Shown piece by piece: positions 15,689 through 25,405 of a DNA stretch of 44,559 nt. The notes under the pieces are model-generated. The model saw nothing but the letters and a program-made list of their open reading frames with translations. It did no database searches and had not been told where the DNA came from. Made by a program: the position numbers and the translations under genes. This DNA comes from Candidatus Rokuibacteriota bacterium (GTDB lineage Bacteria; Methylomirabilota; Methylomirabilia; Rokubacteriales; CSP1-6), in the NCBI GenBank assembly GCA_016179965.1, contig JACPCF010000024.1, positions 1 through 44,559 of the forward strand, written 5' to 3'. The number at the start of each line of letters is the position of its first letter. Position 1 is the first letter of the stretch.

Positions 15689-16444
15689 ATGGATCGCCCC
15701 ATTGCTTACGATAAGCTCGCCCGGGAGGATCGCTTCGTCCGGATGCGCGCCCGCCGCGTCGTCGAGCTGAAGCTCGAGCAGGGGCTCCCGCCGTTTCCCG
15801 ACCTCGCGAGCCGCGAGTCCATCAAGGAGCGCGTCCACGGCATCATGGTCGGGGAGCTCCAGGCGATGGAGGGGGCCGGCCGCACCGTCTACGACTTTCC
15901 CGACGCCCCCTGGGAGTTCGCCATGGACATGGCCCGCCAGGTCTGGGACGAGTCGCGCCACGTGGAGATCTACATCCGGCTCCTCGAGCACCTTGATGGC
16001 TATGTCGGCGAGTTCCCCGAGACCACGATCCTCTGGCGCTGCGCGTGCGCCGAGGATGCCGCGGCCCGCGTGGCCGGGGTCAACCGGGGACTGGAGGGGC
16101 TGGCCTGCGACGTCTTCAACCAGCTGGTCCACATCGCCCGGAAGATCGGCGATCCGATTCTCGAGCACGCCGTGGACTTCGTCCTGGCCGACGAGATCAC
16201 CCACGTCCGCATGGGCTCCAAGTGGCTCAACGCGCTCACCGAGGGCGATCCCGAGCGCCGGAAGCGGGCGATCGAGTTCCAGGAGTCCATCGACGAGCGC
16301 TTCAACCTGGGCGGCATGCGGCGCGAGGGCGAGCACGAGGATGTCCCGATCTCGATCGCCACCGAGGCCCGCCGACTGGCCGGGTTCACCGAGGAGGAGA
16401 TCGCCCGTCTCATCAAGACCACGCAACGCTCCTCCGTGTACTAG
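15689..16444 (+). CDS. Ferritin-like (DUF455-type) di-iron protein
   Basis: The 251-residue protein (from ATG 15689, behind GGAGGGTGGG) is helical and carries spaced E-x-x-H-type metal motifs: WDESRHVEIY near residue 92, and DEITHVRMGS near 172. Together with upstream glutamates (VGELQAMEG) they form a four-helix-bundle di-iron site pattern as in DUF455 and MiaE-like proteins. A TTG at 15677 would add four residues and is less likely. The substrate is unknown. It is followed six bases later by a second ferritin-like gene, so the two may form a complex or a two-step oxygenase. Confidence 0.65.
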   Translation: MDRPIAYDKLAREDRFVRMRARRVVELKLEQGLPPFPDLASRESIKERVHGIMVGELQAMEGAGRTVYDFPDAPWEFAMDMARQVWDESRHVEIYIRLLEHLDGYVGEFPETTILWRCACAEDAAARVAGVNRGLEGLACDVFNQLVHIARKIGDPILEHAVDFVLADEITHVRMGSKWLNALTEGDPERRKRAIEFQESIDERFNLGGMRREGEHEDVPISIATEARRLAGFTEEEIARLIKTTQRSSVY

Positions 16445-16450
16445 CCGGCC

Positions 16451-17419
16451 GTGGTCCAGCGGCTCGCTGGTCACTTCTCGGTAGAGGAATCGGCCAAGCG
16501 CATCCGCCACTACCGCTACGCGGAGGAGCGGATGATGCGCGTGATGGGGGGCTGGATCGCCCTGACCCCCGAGCTCGGGGCCAAGCTGCTCTTCGGCCGC
16601 CACGTCTGGGACTGCGCCCAGCACGCCGACCTCTGGGGAAAGCGACTGCCCGAGCTCCGCGCTCCGGCCCAGGTCTCCGAGCCCCCGAACGACGCCTTCG
16701 TCCGGTTCATGGACCTCGTGGAGAGCCCGGAAGGGTTCGGCCAGACCCCGCAGCGGCTCGTGGGGATCTACGGGGTCCTGAAGCCCCACCTGCTCGCGAC
16801 CTACGAGCACCACCTGGCCCACGCCAACCAAGTCTACGAGCCGCCGACCCGGCGGATCCTCCAGCGGGTCATCGAGGACGAGCGCCGGCATATCGCGGCG
16901 GGCCGGGCGATCCTGACCCACCTCCTCCGTGACGACGGAGCGCGGCGCCGGGCCCACGCCTGGGAAGAACGCCTCCACGCCCTCCTGGCTGAAGCCGGCG
17001 GCGTGTCGGGAGACGGCCTGTCTCACCTCGCGGTCCCCGAGATCCCCCCCGATGCCGCGGACGTCGCGGGCGACCTGGTCGAGCTCGAGAAGCCGGTGGG
17101 ACAGTGGCCGCTCCCCCCGGATCTCGAGGCGGCGCTCGCGACGCACGCGCTGAGTCTCGCGCGGGGAAACCTCGCGGCCGTCGCCGAGGACCTGGCGCCT
17201 GAGTTTCGGTCGGCAGGGGAGGAATTCTATCGGTCTGCTCTGGCGACGGGCTTTGAGCGTCATGCGGTCGTCGGGGCGGCGAAGATCGGCTCGCACCGGC
17301 AGATCAAGCTGCGCCTGGAGTCCCGCCAGGGGGCCGTGGTTCTCCTCTCCCGATGGGCTCAGCGCGACGGGCGCTGGCGAGTCGTGGAGGCCGAAGTGGT
17401 GAGGACCGAACCCGCCTGA
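16451..17419 (+). CDS. Ferritin-like domain fused to an NTF2/SnoaL-like domain
   Basis: The 322-residue protein has a helical N-terminal part with metal-site-like motifs: YRYAEERMMRVMGGW near residue 21, RHVWDCAQHADLW near 49 and EDERRHIAAGRA near 140. Residues about 215-322 switch to an alpha+beta pattern ending in LSRWAQRDGRWRVVEAEVVR, typical of NTF2-like folds. The start is GTG 16451. A di-iron or ferritin-like bundle joined to an NTF2-like pocket is unusual. Expression with the preceding DUF455-type gene suggests a shared substrate. No function is recognised; the domain calls come from motif pattern only. Confidence 0.6.
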   Translation: MVQRLAGHFSVEESAKRIRHYRYAEERMMRVMGGWIALTPELGAKLLFGRHVWDCAQHADLWGKRLPELRAPAQVSEPPNDAFVRFMDLVESPEGFGQTPQRLVGIYGVLKPHLLATYEHHLAHANQVYEPPTRRILQRVIEDERRHIAAGRAILTHLLRDDGARRRAHAWEERLHALLAEAGGVSGDGLSHLAVPEIPPDAADVAGDLVELEKPVGQWPLPPDLEAALATHALSLARGNLAAVAEDLAPEFRSAGEEFYRSALATGFERHAVVGAAKIGSHRQIKLRLESRQGAVVLLSRWAQRDGRWRVVEAEVVRTEPA

Positions 17420-17432
17420 CCGCGCTCCCGCT

Positions 17433-18779
17433 ATGTTCAAGACCGTGCTCGTGGCCAATCGCGGCGAGATCGCCCGTCGCGTCCTCCGGGCCTGCCGGGC
17501 CCTCGGGGTGCGCGGCGTGGCGGTCTACTCCGAAGCCGATGCGGACTGGCCCCACGTCATGGATGCCGACGAGGCGGTCCTGATCGGCCCGGCGCCGGCG
17601 CGGGAGAGCTACCTCAACGTCGAGCGGATCCTCGAAGCGGCGCGGGCGACGCGGGCCGAGGCGATTCATCCCGGCTACGGCTTCCTCTCCGAGAACTGGC
17701 AGTTCGCCCGGGCCTGCGAGGAGGCCGGTCTCGCGTTCATCGGTCCCCCCTGGACGGTGATCAGGCAGATGGGGGAGAAGGTCGCGGCCCGTCGGCTGAT
17801 GGCCAGCGCGGGGGTGCCCGTCGTCCCGGGGAGCGACGGGCCCGTGAAAGACCTGGACGAGGCCCAGGCCGCCGCCAGGGCTCTCGGCTATCCCGTCATG
17901 CTGAAGGCATCGGGCGGCGGCGGGGGGATCGGCATGGCCCGGGCCGCGGATGCCGCTCAGCTCACCCAGTCGTTTCCGGCGGCCCAGCGCAGGGCCCAGG
18001 CCGCCTTCGGCGTCGCGGATCTGTACCTGGAGCGCTTCCTCGAAGAAGCGCGCCACATCGAGGTCCAGGTCTTCGGGGATCGCGACGGCGCGGTGGTGCA
18101 CCTCCACGAGCGCGAGTGCTCCATCCAGCGCCGTCACCAGAAGCTCGTTGAGGAGACCCCGGCCCCGGGGCTCGCCCCCGACCTGAAGCTGCGCCTGACG
18201 GAGGCCGCGGTACGGGGAGCCCGCGCCGTCGGCTACGTGAACGCGGGCACCATGGAGTTCCTGGTGGACCGGGGCGGCGGGTTCTACTTCCTCGAGATGA
18301 ACACGCGGCTCCAGGTGGAGCATCCGGTCACCGAGGAGGTCACGGCGTTGGATCTGGTCCAGGCCCAGCTCCGGATCGCAGCCGGAGAATCTTTGCCGTG
18401 GAGGCAGGGAGAAATCCTCCCGCGCGGGGCTGCCATCGAGTGCCGGATCTACGCTGAGGATCCGGGACGCAACTTCCTGCCCTCGCCGGGGACGATCACG
18501 GCGCTGGCCCTCCCGCGTGGTGAGGGGATCAGGGTGGAGTGCGGGGTGGCGGCGGGACTGACGGTGTCGGTCCACTACGACCCGCTCCTGGCGAAGCTCA
18601 TCGCCTTCGGTCGCGACCGGGCCGAGGCCCTGGACAGGATGGGCCGCGCCCTCGCCGAGTTCGCTGTCGAAGGCGTACGAACAACGCTCCCGTTCCTGCG
18701 GGCGGTGGTCGGGAGCGACCAGTTCACGCGCGGGAACGTCCACACCCAGCTGGTCGAACAAGGAGCCTTCAATGCCTGA
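17433..18779 (+). CDS. accC: Biotin carboxylase subunit of an acyl-CoA carboxylase
   Basis: This ATP-grasp enzyme carboxylates biotin on the carrier protein. The 448-residue protein shows FKTVLVANRGEIARRV at the start, HPGYGFLSEN near 78, the glycine-rich KASGGGGGIGMA near 159, EMNTRLQVEHPVTEE near 287 and RIYAEDP near 337. Its length fits a stand-alone biotin carboxylase (about 450) rather than the fused alpha subunit of propionyl- or methylcrotonyl-CoA carboxylase. It overlaps the biotin carrier gene by 8 bases. The carboxyltransferase that uses it is at 19524. Confidence 0.93.
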   Translation: MFKTVLVANRGEIARRVLRACRALGVRGVAVYSEADADWPHVMDADEAVLIGPAPARESYLNVERILEAARATRAEAIHPGYGFLSENWQFARACEEAGLAFIGPPWTVIRQMGEKVAARRLMASAGVPVVPGSDGPVKDLDEAQAAARALGYPVMLKASGGGGGIGMARAADAAQLTQSFPAAQRRAQAAFGVADLYLERFLEEARHIEVQVFGDRDGAVVHLHERECSIQRRHQKLVEETPAPGLAPDLKLRLTEAAVRGARAVGYVNAGTMEFLVDRGGGFYFLEMNTRLQVEHPVTEEVTALDLVQAQLRIAAGESLPWRQGEILPRGAAIECRIYAEDPGRNFLPSPGTITALALPRGEGIRVECGVAAGLTVSVHYDPLLAKLIAFGRDRAEALDRMGRALAEFAVEGVRTTLPFLRAVVGSDQFTRGNVHTQLVEQGAFNA

Positions 18780-18987
18780 AGAGGTGAAAGCTTCCATCAC
18801 GGGGGTCGTCTTCGAGGTTCTGGCGAAACCCGGCGATAGGGTGGGGGCCGGGGACCCGATCCTCGTGCTGGAGTCCATGAAGATGGAGATTCCCGTGGAG
18901 GCCCCGCGCGCGGGGATCGTCAGGGAGGTCAAGGCTAAAGAGGGCGAGACGGTGCAGGAGGGCGACACGGTCGCCCTGCTGGAGTGA
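18772..18987 (+). CDS. Biotin carboxyl carrier protein (minimal)
   Basis: A 71-residue stand-alone biotinyl/lipoyl-attachment domain with the biotin lysine in LESMKMEIPVEAP (about residue 38) and the typical second half, GIVREVKAKEGETVQEGD. It carries carboxybiotin between the biotin carboxylase and the carboxyltransferase. It has no Ala/Pro-rich N-terminal arm as AccB has, so it belongs with three-part acyl-CoA or decarboxylase-type systems. It overlaps accC by 8 bases and ends 4 bases before the DinB-fold gene. Confidence 0.92.
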   Translation: MPEEVKASITGVVFEVLAKPGDRVGAGDPILVLESMKMEIPVEAPRAGIVREVKAKEGETVQEGDTVALLE

Positions 18988-18991
18988 GCGG

Positions 18992-19507
18992 ATGGCCATG
19001 GACGTCGAACTCATTCGGGAACTCTACGGGTATCACCGGTGGGCGAACCGGCGATTGTTCGCCGTGGCGGCAGCTCTGGGAGAAAAGGCGGCCCAGCGCG
19101 AGGTGGGCAAGCAGTTCAGCTTCCCGACGGTCCGGCGGATGTTCGCCCACATCTACGACGCCGATTGGGTCTGGCTCATGCGCTGGAAGGGCACCTCGCC
19201 CACGCGGCTGCCCGGCGACGAGATCGGGAGCCTCGCCATCCTGCGCGAGCGGTGGGACGCGCTGGAGAAGGAGCAGCAGGCGTTCATCGAATCCTTGACG
19301 CCGGCTGACCTCGGTCGCGTCGTGGACTACAAGAACACCGAGGGCAAGCCGTTCCGCCTGCCCCTCGGGCCGCTGCTCCAGCACGTGGCGAACCACGCGA
19401 CCCATCACCGGAGCGAGATCGCGACGATGCTCACGATGATCCACGGCTCACCACCGGACACGGGCCTGGTGGCCTACCACCTCGTCAAGACCGGACAGCC
19501 GGCCTGA
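18992..19507 (+). CDS. DinB/YfiT-fold metal-dependent protein
   Basis: The 171-residue protein has the four-helix DinB_2 layout: YHRWANRRL near the N terminus, MFAHIYDADWVWL near residue 50 (first metal His), and HVANHATHHRSEIATML near 130 with the remaining His ligands. The family includes thiol-dependent transferases that use bacillithiol, mycothiol or other thiols. It is unrelated to DNA polymerase IV despite the name. It sits between the biotin carrier and the carboxyltransferase, so its job may relate to the same substrate. That link is inference from position. Confidence 0.82.
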   Translation: MAMDVELIRELYGYHRWANRRLFAVAAALGEKAAQREVGKQFSFPTVRRMFAHIYDADWVWLMRWKGTSPTRLPGDEIGSLAILRERWDALEKEQQAFIESLTPADLGRVVDYKNTEGKPFRLPLGPLLQHVANHATHHRSEIATMLTMIHGSPPDTGLVAYHLVKTGQPA

Positions 19508-19523
19508 CACGGGGGAGCATCTC

Positions 19524-21074
19524 ATGGGCATGAGAGAGCTGGTCGAGGAGCTCCGGGCCCGCCGGCGCAAGGTGCAGGAGATGGGCGGCGCCGAGGCGGT
19601 GGCCAAGCAGCACGCGGGAGGTAAGCTCACCGTTCGCGAGAGGCTGGACCTTCTGTTCGACGCGGGGACGTTCACGGAGATCGGCATTCTCGCGACCCAC
19701 GCCAACATCTCCCCGGCCATGAGGGGGAAGGAGACCCCCGCCGACGGCGTCGTCACCGGCTTCGGCAGGGTCACTGGCCGCCTGGCCTCGGTGATCGCCT
19801 ACGACTTCACCGTCATGGCGGGCTCGATGGGGCGCACGGCGGAGGTCAAGTGCAACCGGGCCCGCGAGATCGCGCTGACCAAGCGGATCCCGATGATCTG
19901 GCTCATCGACTCGGCGGGGGCGCGCATCCAGGAGGCCATCGGCTCCACCTTCGCCCAATCGGGCTTCCTCTTCCGGGAGCAGTCCATCATGTCCGGCGTC
20001 GTGCCCATGGTGGCGGCGATGATGGGGCCCGGGGCGGCGGGCACGGCGTATATTCCGGCTCTCGCCGACTTCGTGCCGATGGTCAAGGGGACCAGCCACA
20101 TGGCCCTCGGCGGGCCTCCGCTGGTCAAGGCGGTGGTGGGCGAGGACATCACACCCGAGGAGCTGGGCGGCTCCAAGATCCACTGCGAGATCTCCGGGGT
20201 GGCGGACCTCGAGGTGCCGGACGACAAGGCGTGCATCCAGGTCATCAAGGACTACCTGTCCTATTTCCCCCAGTCCAATCTGGAGAAGCCGCCGGTCGTT
20301 CCGACCGAGGATCCGGTGGACCGGGTGGAGGAAGAGCTGCTCACCATCGTCCCTGACAGCCCCCGCCGGGCCTACGACATGAAGAAGGTCATCCAGCGCA
20401 TCGTGGACGGCGGCCGGTTCTTCGAGATCAAGCCGGGCTGGGCCAGGAACCTCATCGTCGGGCTGGCGCGGATGGGCGGCCGCTCGGTGGGGATCGTGGC
20501 GAACCAGCCCATGGTGCTGGGCGGCGCCCTCGACATCAACGCGGCCGACAAGGCGGCGCGCTTCATCATGCTCTGCGACGCCTTCCACATCCCCCTCGTC
20601 TTCCTCCAGGACGTCCCCGGCTTTCTGGTGGGCTCCAAGGTCGAGAAGGAGGGGATCATCCGCCACGGCGCCAAGATGCTCTACGCCGTCAGCGAAGCGA
20701 CCGTGCCGAAGGTCACGGTCGTCCTGCGCAAGGCCTACGGCGCCGGGTATTTCGTCATGTGCGGGAAGGCCTACGAGCCCGACCTGATCGTCGCCTGGCC
20801 GACGGCGGAGATCAGCGTGATGGGGCCGGAAGGCGGGACCAACATCATCTTCAGGAAGGAGATCGCCGCCGCGCCCTCGCCGGAGGAGGAGCGGGCGCAC
20901 CGGGTGGAGGAGTTCAGGAAGCTCATCAACCCTTACGTCGCCGCCGGCGGCGCGTTCATCGACGACCTCATTGACCCGCGCGAAACCCGCCCCGTGGTGA
21001 TCCGGGCGCTCGAGATGGCGGAGACCAAGAAGGTGGACCGCCCCTGGAAGAAGCACGGCGTCATGCCGGTGTAG
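19524..21074 (+). CDS. Acyl-CoA carboxylase carboxyltransferase subunit
   Basis: This fused alpha/beta-type carboxyltransferase of 516 residues transfers CO2 from carboxybiotin to an acyl-CoA. It has two crotonase-like halves: the first with LIDSAGARIQEA near 130 and the oxyanion-type GPGAAGTAYIPA, the second with QDVPGFLVGSKVEKEG near 365 and RKAYGAGYFVMCG near 402. Length and motifs match the PccB/MccB/AccD5 family. The second-half PGF-x-VG segment resembles enzymes acting on short or branched acyl-CoAs; the exact substrate is open. With accC and the carrier it makes a three-subunit carboxylase, possibly downstream of the liv-linked acyl-CoA ligase. Confidence 0.92.
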   Translation: MGMRELVEELRARRRKVQEMGGAEAVAKQHAGGKLTVRERLDLLFDAGTFTEIGILATHANISPAMRGKETPADGVVTGFGRVTGRLASVIAYDFTVMAGSMGRTAEVKCNRAREIALTKRIPMIWLIDSAGARIQEAIGSTFAQSGFLFREQSIMSGVVPMVAAMMGPGAAGTAYIPALADFVPMVKGTSHMALGGPPLVKAVVGEDITPEELGGSKIHCEISGVADLEVPDDKACIQVIKDYLSYFPQSNLEKPPVVPTEDPVDRVEEELLTIVPDSPRRAYDMKKVIQRIVDGGRFFEIKPGWARNLIVGLARMGGRSVGIVANQPMVLGGALDINAADKAARFIMLCDAFHIPLVFLQDVPGFLVGSKVEKEGIIRHGAKMLYAVSEATVPKVTVVLRKAYGAGYFVMCGKAYEPDLIVAWPTAEISVMGPEGGTNIIFRKEIAAAPSPEEERAHRVEEFRKLINPYVAAGGAFIDDLIDPRETRPVVIRALEMAETKKVDRPWKKHGVMPV

Positions 21075-21106
21075 TGAACCGCCCTAGTTGCGTGAAGGAG
21101 GCGACC

Positions 21107-21478
21107 ATGAGCGCGCTCAAGGGGGTCATGACGGCCCAGGCGGTCGTATTGCTCGTTTACGGGCTTCCCTACCTGCTGATCCCGAAGTGGGCGACCACGC
21201 TGACCCAGCAGTTGCCGCTCCCCGAGAACTACCTCCTCCGCGCCGTGGGAATCGGGTTCGTCATCCTGGCGTACCTGGAGTTTCAGATTGTCAGGGATCT
21301 GGAGCGGTATCGGGGCCTCACCCTGGCCTTCGCGCTGCTCCCCTCTCTCTTCTTCGTGACCATCGTGGTCCAGGCCTTCGTGCGCGGCTTCAACGGGGCG
21401 CCGTGGTTCTGGTGGCTGAACGGCATCGTCACCGGCGCTTTCGCTATCGCCCTCTTCGCCACCCGGCGTGCGGCCTGA
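21107..21478 (+). CDS. Small four-helix membrane protein of unknown function
   Basis: The 123-residue protein from ATG 21107 (AAGGAGG at 21095-21101) has four hydrophobic segments, at about 6-25, 42-62, 68-90 and 98-118 (the last GIVTGAFAIALFATRR). No catalytic motif is visible. The frame is open from GTG 21074, overlapping the carboxyltransferase stop, but the ribosome site fixes the later start. It is the last gene of the carboxylase operon. Confidence 0.7.
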   Translation: MSALKGVMTAQAVVLLVYGLPYLLIPKWATTLTQQLPLPENYLLRAVGIGFVILAYLEFQIVRDLERYRGLTLAFALLPSLFFVTIVVQAFVRGFNGAPWFWWLNGIVTGAFAIALFATRRAA

Positions 21479-21489
21479 AATTTTAGTGC

Positions 21490-21518
21490 TTGACAGGAAT
21501 TGGGCTCGGGCATAGCGT
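21490..21518 (+). promoter_or_regulatory. Candidate plus-strand promoter with no plus-strand gene downstream
   Basis: TTGACA at 21490-21495, a 17-base spacer, and TAGCGT at 21513-21518. The pattern matches the iscS and rplM promoters of this window. The next genes (21676-24062) are on the opposite strand. A transcript from here would be a small RNA within about 150 bases or antisense to the methyltransferase and rpoD. The 21479-21675 gap holds nothing else recognisable. Confidence 0.45.
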
Positions 21519-21675
21519 GAGGGTGCCCTGGGTGAGCTCGGGGTTGCCGGCAGAGGCTGGTCAACGGTCGGTCGAGGTCGGGAGGGTGGGTCTGGGATGC
21601 CAGGTCCCCCGCTGAACGGTCTCGAAAGGTTGACGGCCAGCGGAGTCGAGAAGCATTCCGAGCCCCAGGGCGTTT

Positions 21676-22623
21676 CTATGCCCGGGGGCGCTTGCGGAAG
21701 ACGAGGTTGAAGTAGGGCAGGCAGAGGGACGGGGGTGTGCCCAGCCTGCGGGCCAAGGCGCACGCCACTCGGAACGCCGGCAGGAGTAATTTCCGCTTCC
21801 GCGTCCGGGCGGTCTCCTTGAAGAAGCGGTAGCCGTAGCCCAGTTCCTCAGTGAGGTCCTCCAGCCCCGCCAGCCCGGACGACGGCAGGCACTCAGACCA
21901 GCTCGCATTCCGCCATCCCGTGCCGGGACGGGTGAACTCCTCCAGCGTGACACCTCTGAGCCGCCGCGGCCTCAGGGCCTTGCCGTAGACGAGCGCCACC
22001 CTCGGAGGGAGCCACTGGACGAACGGGAGCCCCACCGAGTGGGTCTCCAGGGGGAACGCGCGGTTGGGGGTGTCGAAAACGCCGATCCACCCCCCCGGCT
22101 TCAGGATCCGGTAGTACTCGTCCACGTACCGGTGGCGCTCCGCCACGGGCAGGTGCTCGATCACCCCGAGGACGATGACCAGGTCGAACGCGCCGTCGGG
22201 GTAGGGGAGACGCTGGGTCTCCGCGTTCGTGAGGTGGCGCACCTCCCGCACCTTGGAGAGCTGGAGGTCCTCGACCTTCGCCCGCGTGATCTCCACGAAG
22301 GCCGGGTCGGAGTCGAAGGTCCAGATCCTGGCGACCAGCGGCTGCTCGTTCAGATACTCGGTGATGTGACCGAACGAACAGCCCACCTCCAGCACGCTCA
22401 GGTTCCCCAGCCCGCGGGCGGCTAGGCCGCGGAAGAGCCGCTCCAGGAAGTGCCGGCCGCGCGTGGCCTTGAAGGGGAAGTAGAGGGGCGCGCGGTGGAG
22501 GCCCTTGCGCTCGATGAGCATCCGGATGACGCGCTCGCTGTAATAGGTGGGATACTCCCGACCGTCCACGGTGAGGACCCGCTCGCCCCCCCGATCCCGG
22601 ATGCTGTAGCGGACGGCCTCCAT
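21676..22623 (-). CDS. Class I SAM-dependent methyltransferase
   Basis: The 315-residue protein has SAM-binding motif I VLEVGCSFGHITEYL near residue 75, the acidic motif II in IWTFDSDP, and IVLGVIEHLP then ILKPGGWIGVFDTPNR as post-motifs near 150-180, typical of Methyltransf_11/23 enzymes acting on small molecules, lipids or glycans. The start is ATG at 22623, chosen because upstream sequence in this frame is antisense to the sigma factor gene. The C-terminal 110 residues are basic and hydrophobic. The substrate is unknown. It lies 26 bases after the sigma factor stop and may be expressed with it. Confidence 0.85.
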   Translation of the reverse strand: MEAVRYSIRDRGGERVLTVDGREYPTYYSERVIRMLIERKGLHRAPLYFPFKATRGRHFLERLFRGLAARGLGNLSVLEVGCSFGHITEYLNEQPLVARIWTFDSDPAFVEITRAKVEDLQLSKVREVRHLTNAETQRLPYPDGAFDLVIVLGVIEHLPVAERHRYVDEYYRILKPGGWIGVFDTPNRAFPLETHSVGLPFVQWLPPRVALVYGKALRPRRLRGVTLEEFTRPGTGWRNASWSECLPSSGLAGLEDLTEELGYGYRFFKETARTRKRKLLLPAFRVACALARRLGTPPSLCLPYFNLVFRKRPRA

Positions 22624-22649
22624 GCCGGCATTATAGCCGCCGGCGGAGG

Positions 22650-24062
<1,413 letters not shown>

Positions 24063-24121
24063 GACCCCTTGCTCTTCTTTCCTCAATATTTAGAGGGTGT
24101 TTGGCCCTCGGGGGATTCAGC

Positions 24122-24167
24122 ATTATGACGCGGGGATCCCCCGCGGTATTCAGAGGTGGTCTATAAT
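24122..24167. promoter_or_regulatory. Divergent rpoD/cinA promoter region with a palindrome
   Basis: TATAAT at 24162-24167 (plus) lies ten bases before the cinA ATG, and CATAAT at 24127-24122 (minus) faces rpoD. Between them CGCGGGG (24129-24135) and CCCCGCG (24139-24145) form a perfect 7-base inverted repeat with a 3-base centre. Neither -10 has a good -35 at 17 bases, and the repeat covers the -35 position of the cinA side. This fits an operator or activator site; the protein that binds is unknown. Confidence 0.45.
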
Positions 24168-24176
24168 GGGGCGTCC

Positions 24177-25391
24177 ATGCAGGCCGAAATCGTCAGCGTC
24201 GGCTCCGAGCTCCTGCTGGGCCAGATCGTGGACACCAACTCCGCGGTCATCGGCCGCCACTTGGCGGCCATCGGGCTGGACCTCTATTACAAGACCACCG
24301 TCGGGGATAACCTGAACCGTCTCACCGCGGTCCTCCGCCAGGCCCTGGCGCGCTCCGAGGTCGTCATCACGACCGGGGGCATCGGGCCCACCGCCGACGA
24401 CGTCACCCGCGCGGCGGTGGCGGCGGCCACCGACCGCCCCCTCGAATTCTCCGAGCGCCTCATGGCCCAGATCGAGGCCTTCTTCCGGGCGCGGGGGTTC
24501 AAGCTGTCCCCCTCCAACCGCCGCCAGGCGTTCATCCCCCAGGGAGCCATCCCCGTCGAGAATCCCGTCGGGACGGCGCCGGCCTTCATCGTCGAAGTGG
24601 GGGAGCGCTGCGTGATCACCCTGCCGGGAGTGCCCCGGGAGATGGAGCATCTGCTGGTGACGCGCGTGCTTCCCTACCTCCGCGACCGCTACGGGCTCAA
24701 GGGTGAGATTCGCCTGCGGGTGCTCAAGGTCGTCGGCCTCGGGGAGAGCCGGATCGGCGAGCTCTTGACGGACTTCATGGAGAAGGGGCGGAACCCCACC
24801 GTCGGGACCCTCGCCCACCTGGGCCAGGTGGACGTGCGGATCGCCGCCAAGGGGTCCGAGGCTGAGGCGGCCCAGCGCCTGATCGAGCCCGTCGAGACCC
24901 AGATCAGGGAGCGGCTCGGGGATCTGATCTTCGGGGCGGACGCCGAGACGCTGGAGAGCGTCATCTCGGCCCAGGTGCGGCGCCTCGGGGCCCGGGTCGC
25001 CGTGGCCGAATGGGGGAGCGGCGGCGTGGTCGCCGAGCGCCTGGCCGCCGGAATCGGGCCGGGGTTCGCGGGGGGGATCGTCCTGGGCGGCGCTGACGGC
25101 GCGACCCGGCTCGGCGCTGACCTCTCGAAGGACGTCGGTCCCGAGGCCAGGGCGCGGGCTCTGGCCGAAGGCGTGAGGGAGTGGCACGCCATTCGGGTGG
25201 GCGCCGCGGCGGTGTTCGAGAACGACCCGGGCTCCACGCCGCCGGTCACCGTGGTGGGGCTCGCCGTCGCGGTGGATGGGCGCCTGGAGAGCCGCGAGTA
25301 CCGCTTCGGAGGGGACCTCCCCTCCATGAAGATCCGCACGGCCACCCTGACCCTCGACCTGCTGCGGCGCGCGCTGGGGTCGATCGCCTGA
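24177..25391 (+). CDS. cinA: CinA-like protein with a degenerate C-terminal domain
   Basis: The 404-residue protein starts MQAEIVSVGSELLLGQ, the CinA/MoaB-like (COG1058) domain, with TTGGIGPTADDVTR near 70 and LPGVPREMEH near 155. That domain in CinA acts as an ADP-ribose or NAD-related pyrophosphatase. The C-terminal domain (about 255-404) aligns with NMN deamidase PncC, but the active-site ESCTGG motif reads EWGSGG here, so the catalytic serine is missing. ATG 24177 is preferred over GTG 24156 because MQAEIVSVG is the family start. The -10 element places the transcript start within about three bases of this ATG. Confidence 0.88.
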   Translation: MQAEIVSVGSELLLGQIVDTNSAVIGRHLAAIGLDLYYKTTVGDNLNRLTAVLRQALARSEVVITTGGIGPTADDVTRAAVAAATDRPLEFSERLMAQIEAFFRARGFKLSPSNRRQAFIPQGAIPVENPVGTAPAFIVEVGERCVITLPGVPREMEHLLVTRVLPYLRDRYGLKGEIRLRVLKVVGLGESRIGELLTDFMEKGRNPTVGTLAHLGQVDVRIAAKGSEAEAAQRLIEPVETQIRERLGDLIFGADAETLESVISAQVRRLGARVAVAEWGSGGVVAERLAAGIGPGFAGGIVLGGADGATRLGADLSKDVGPEARARALAEGVREWHAIRVGAAAVFENDPGSTPPVTVVGLAVAVDGRLESREYRFGGDLPSMKIRTATLTLDLLRRALGSIA

Positions 25392-25405
25392 GCGCTGCCC
25401 TGCGG

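Noticed and set aside
14753-17458. 901-codon minus-strand frame opposite livH and the ferritin-like genes
   Set aside because: Long antisense frames are expected in GC-rich coding DNA. Both plus-strand genes under it have clear family motifs, and the antisense peptide is Arg/Gly/Pro/Leu-rich with none.
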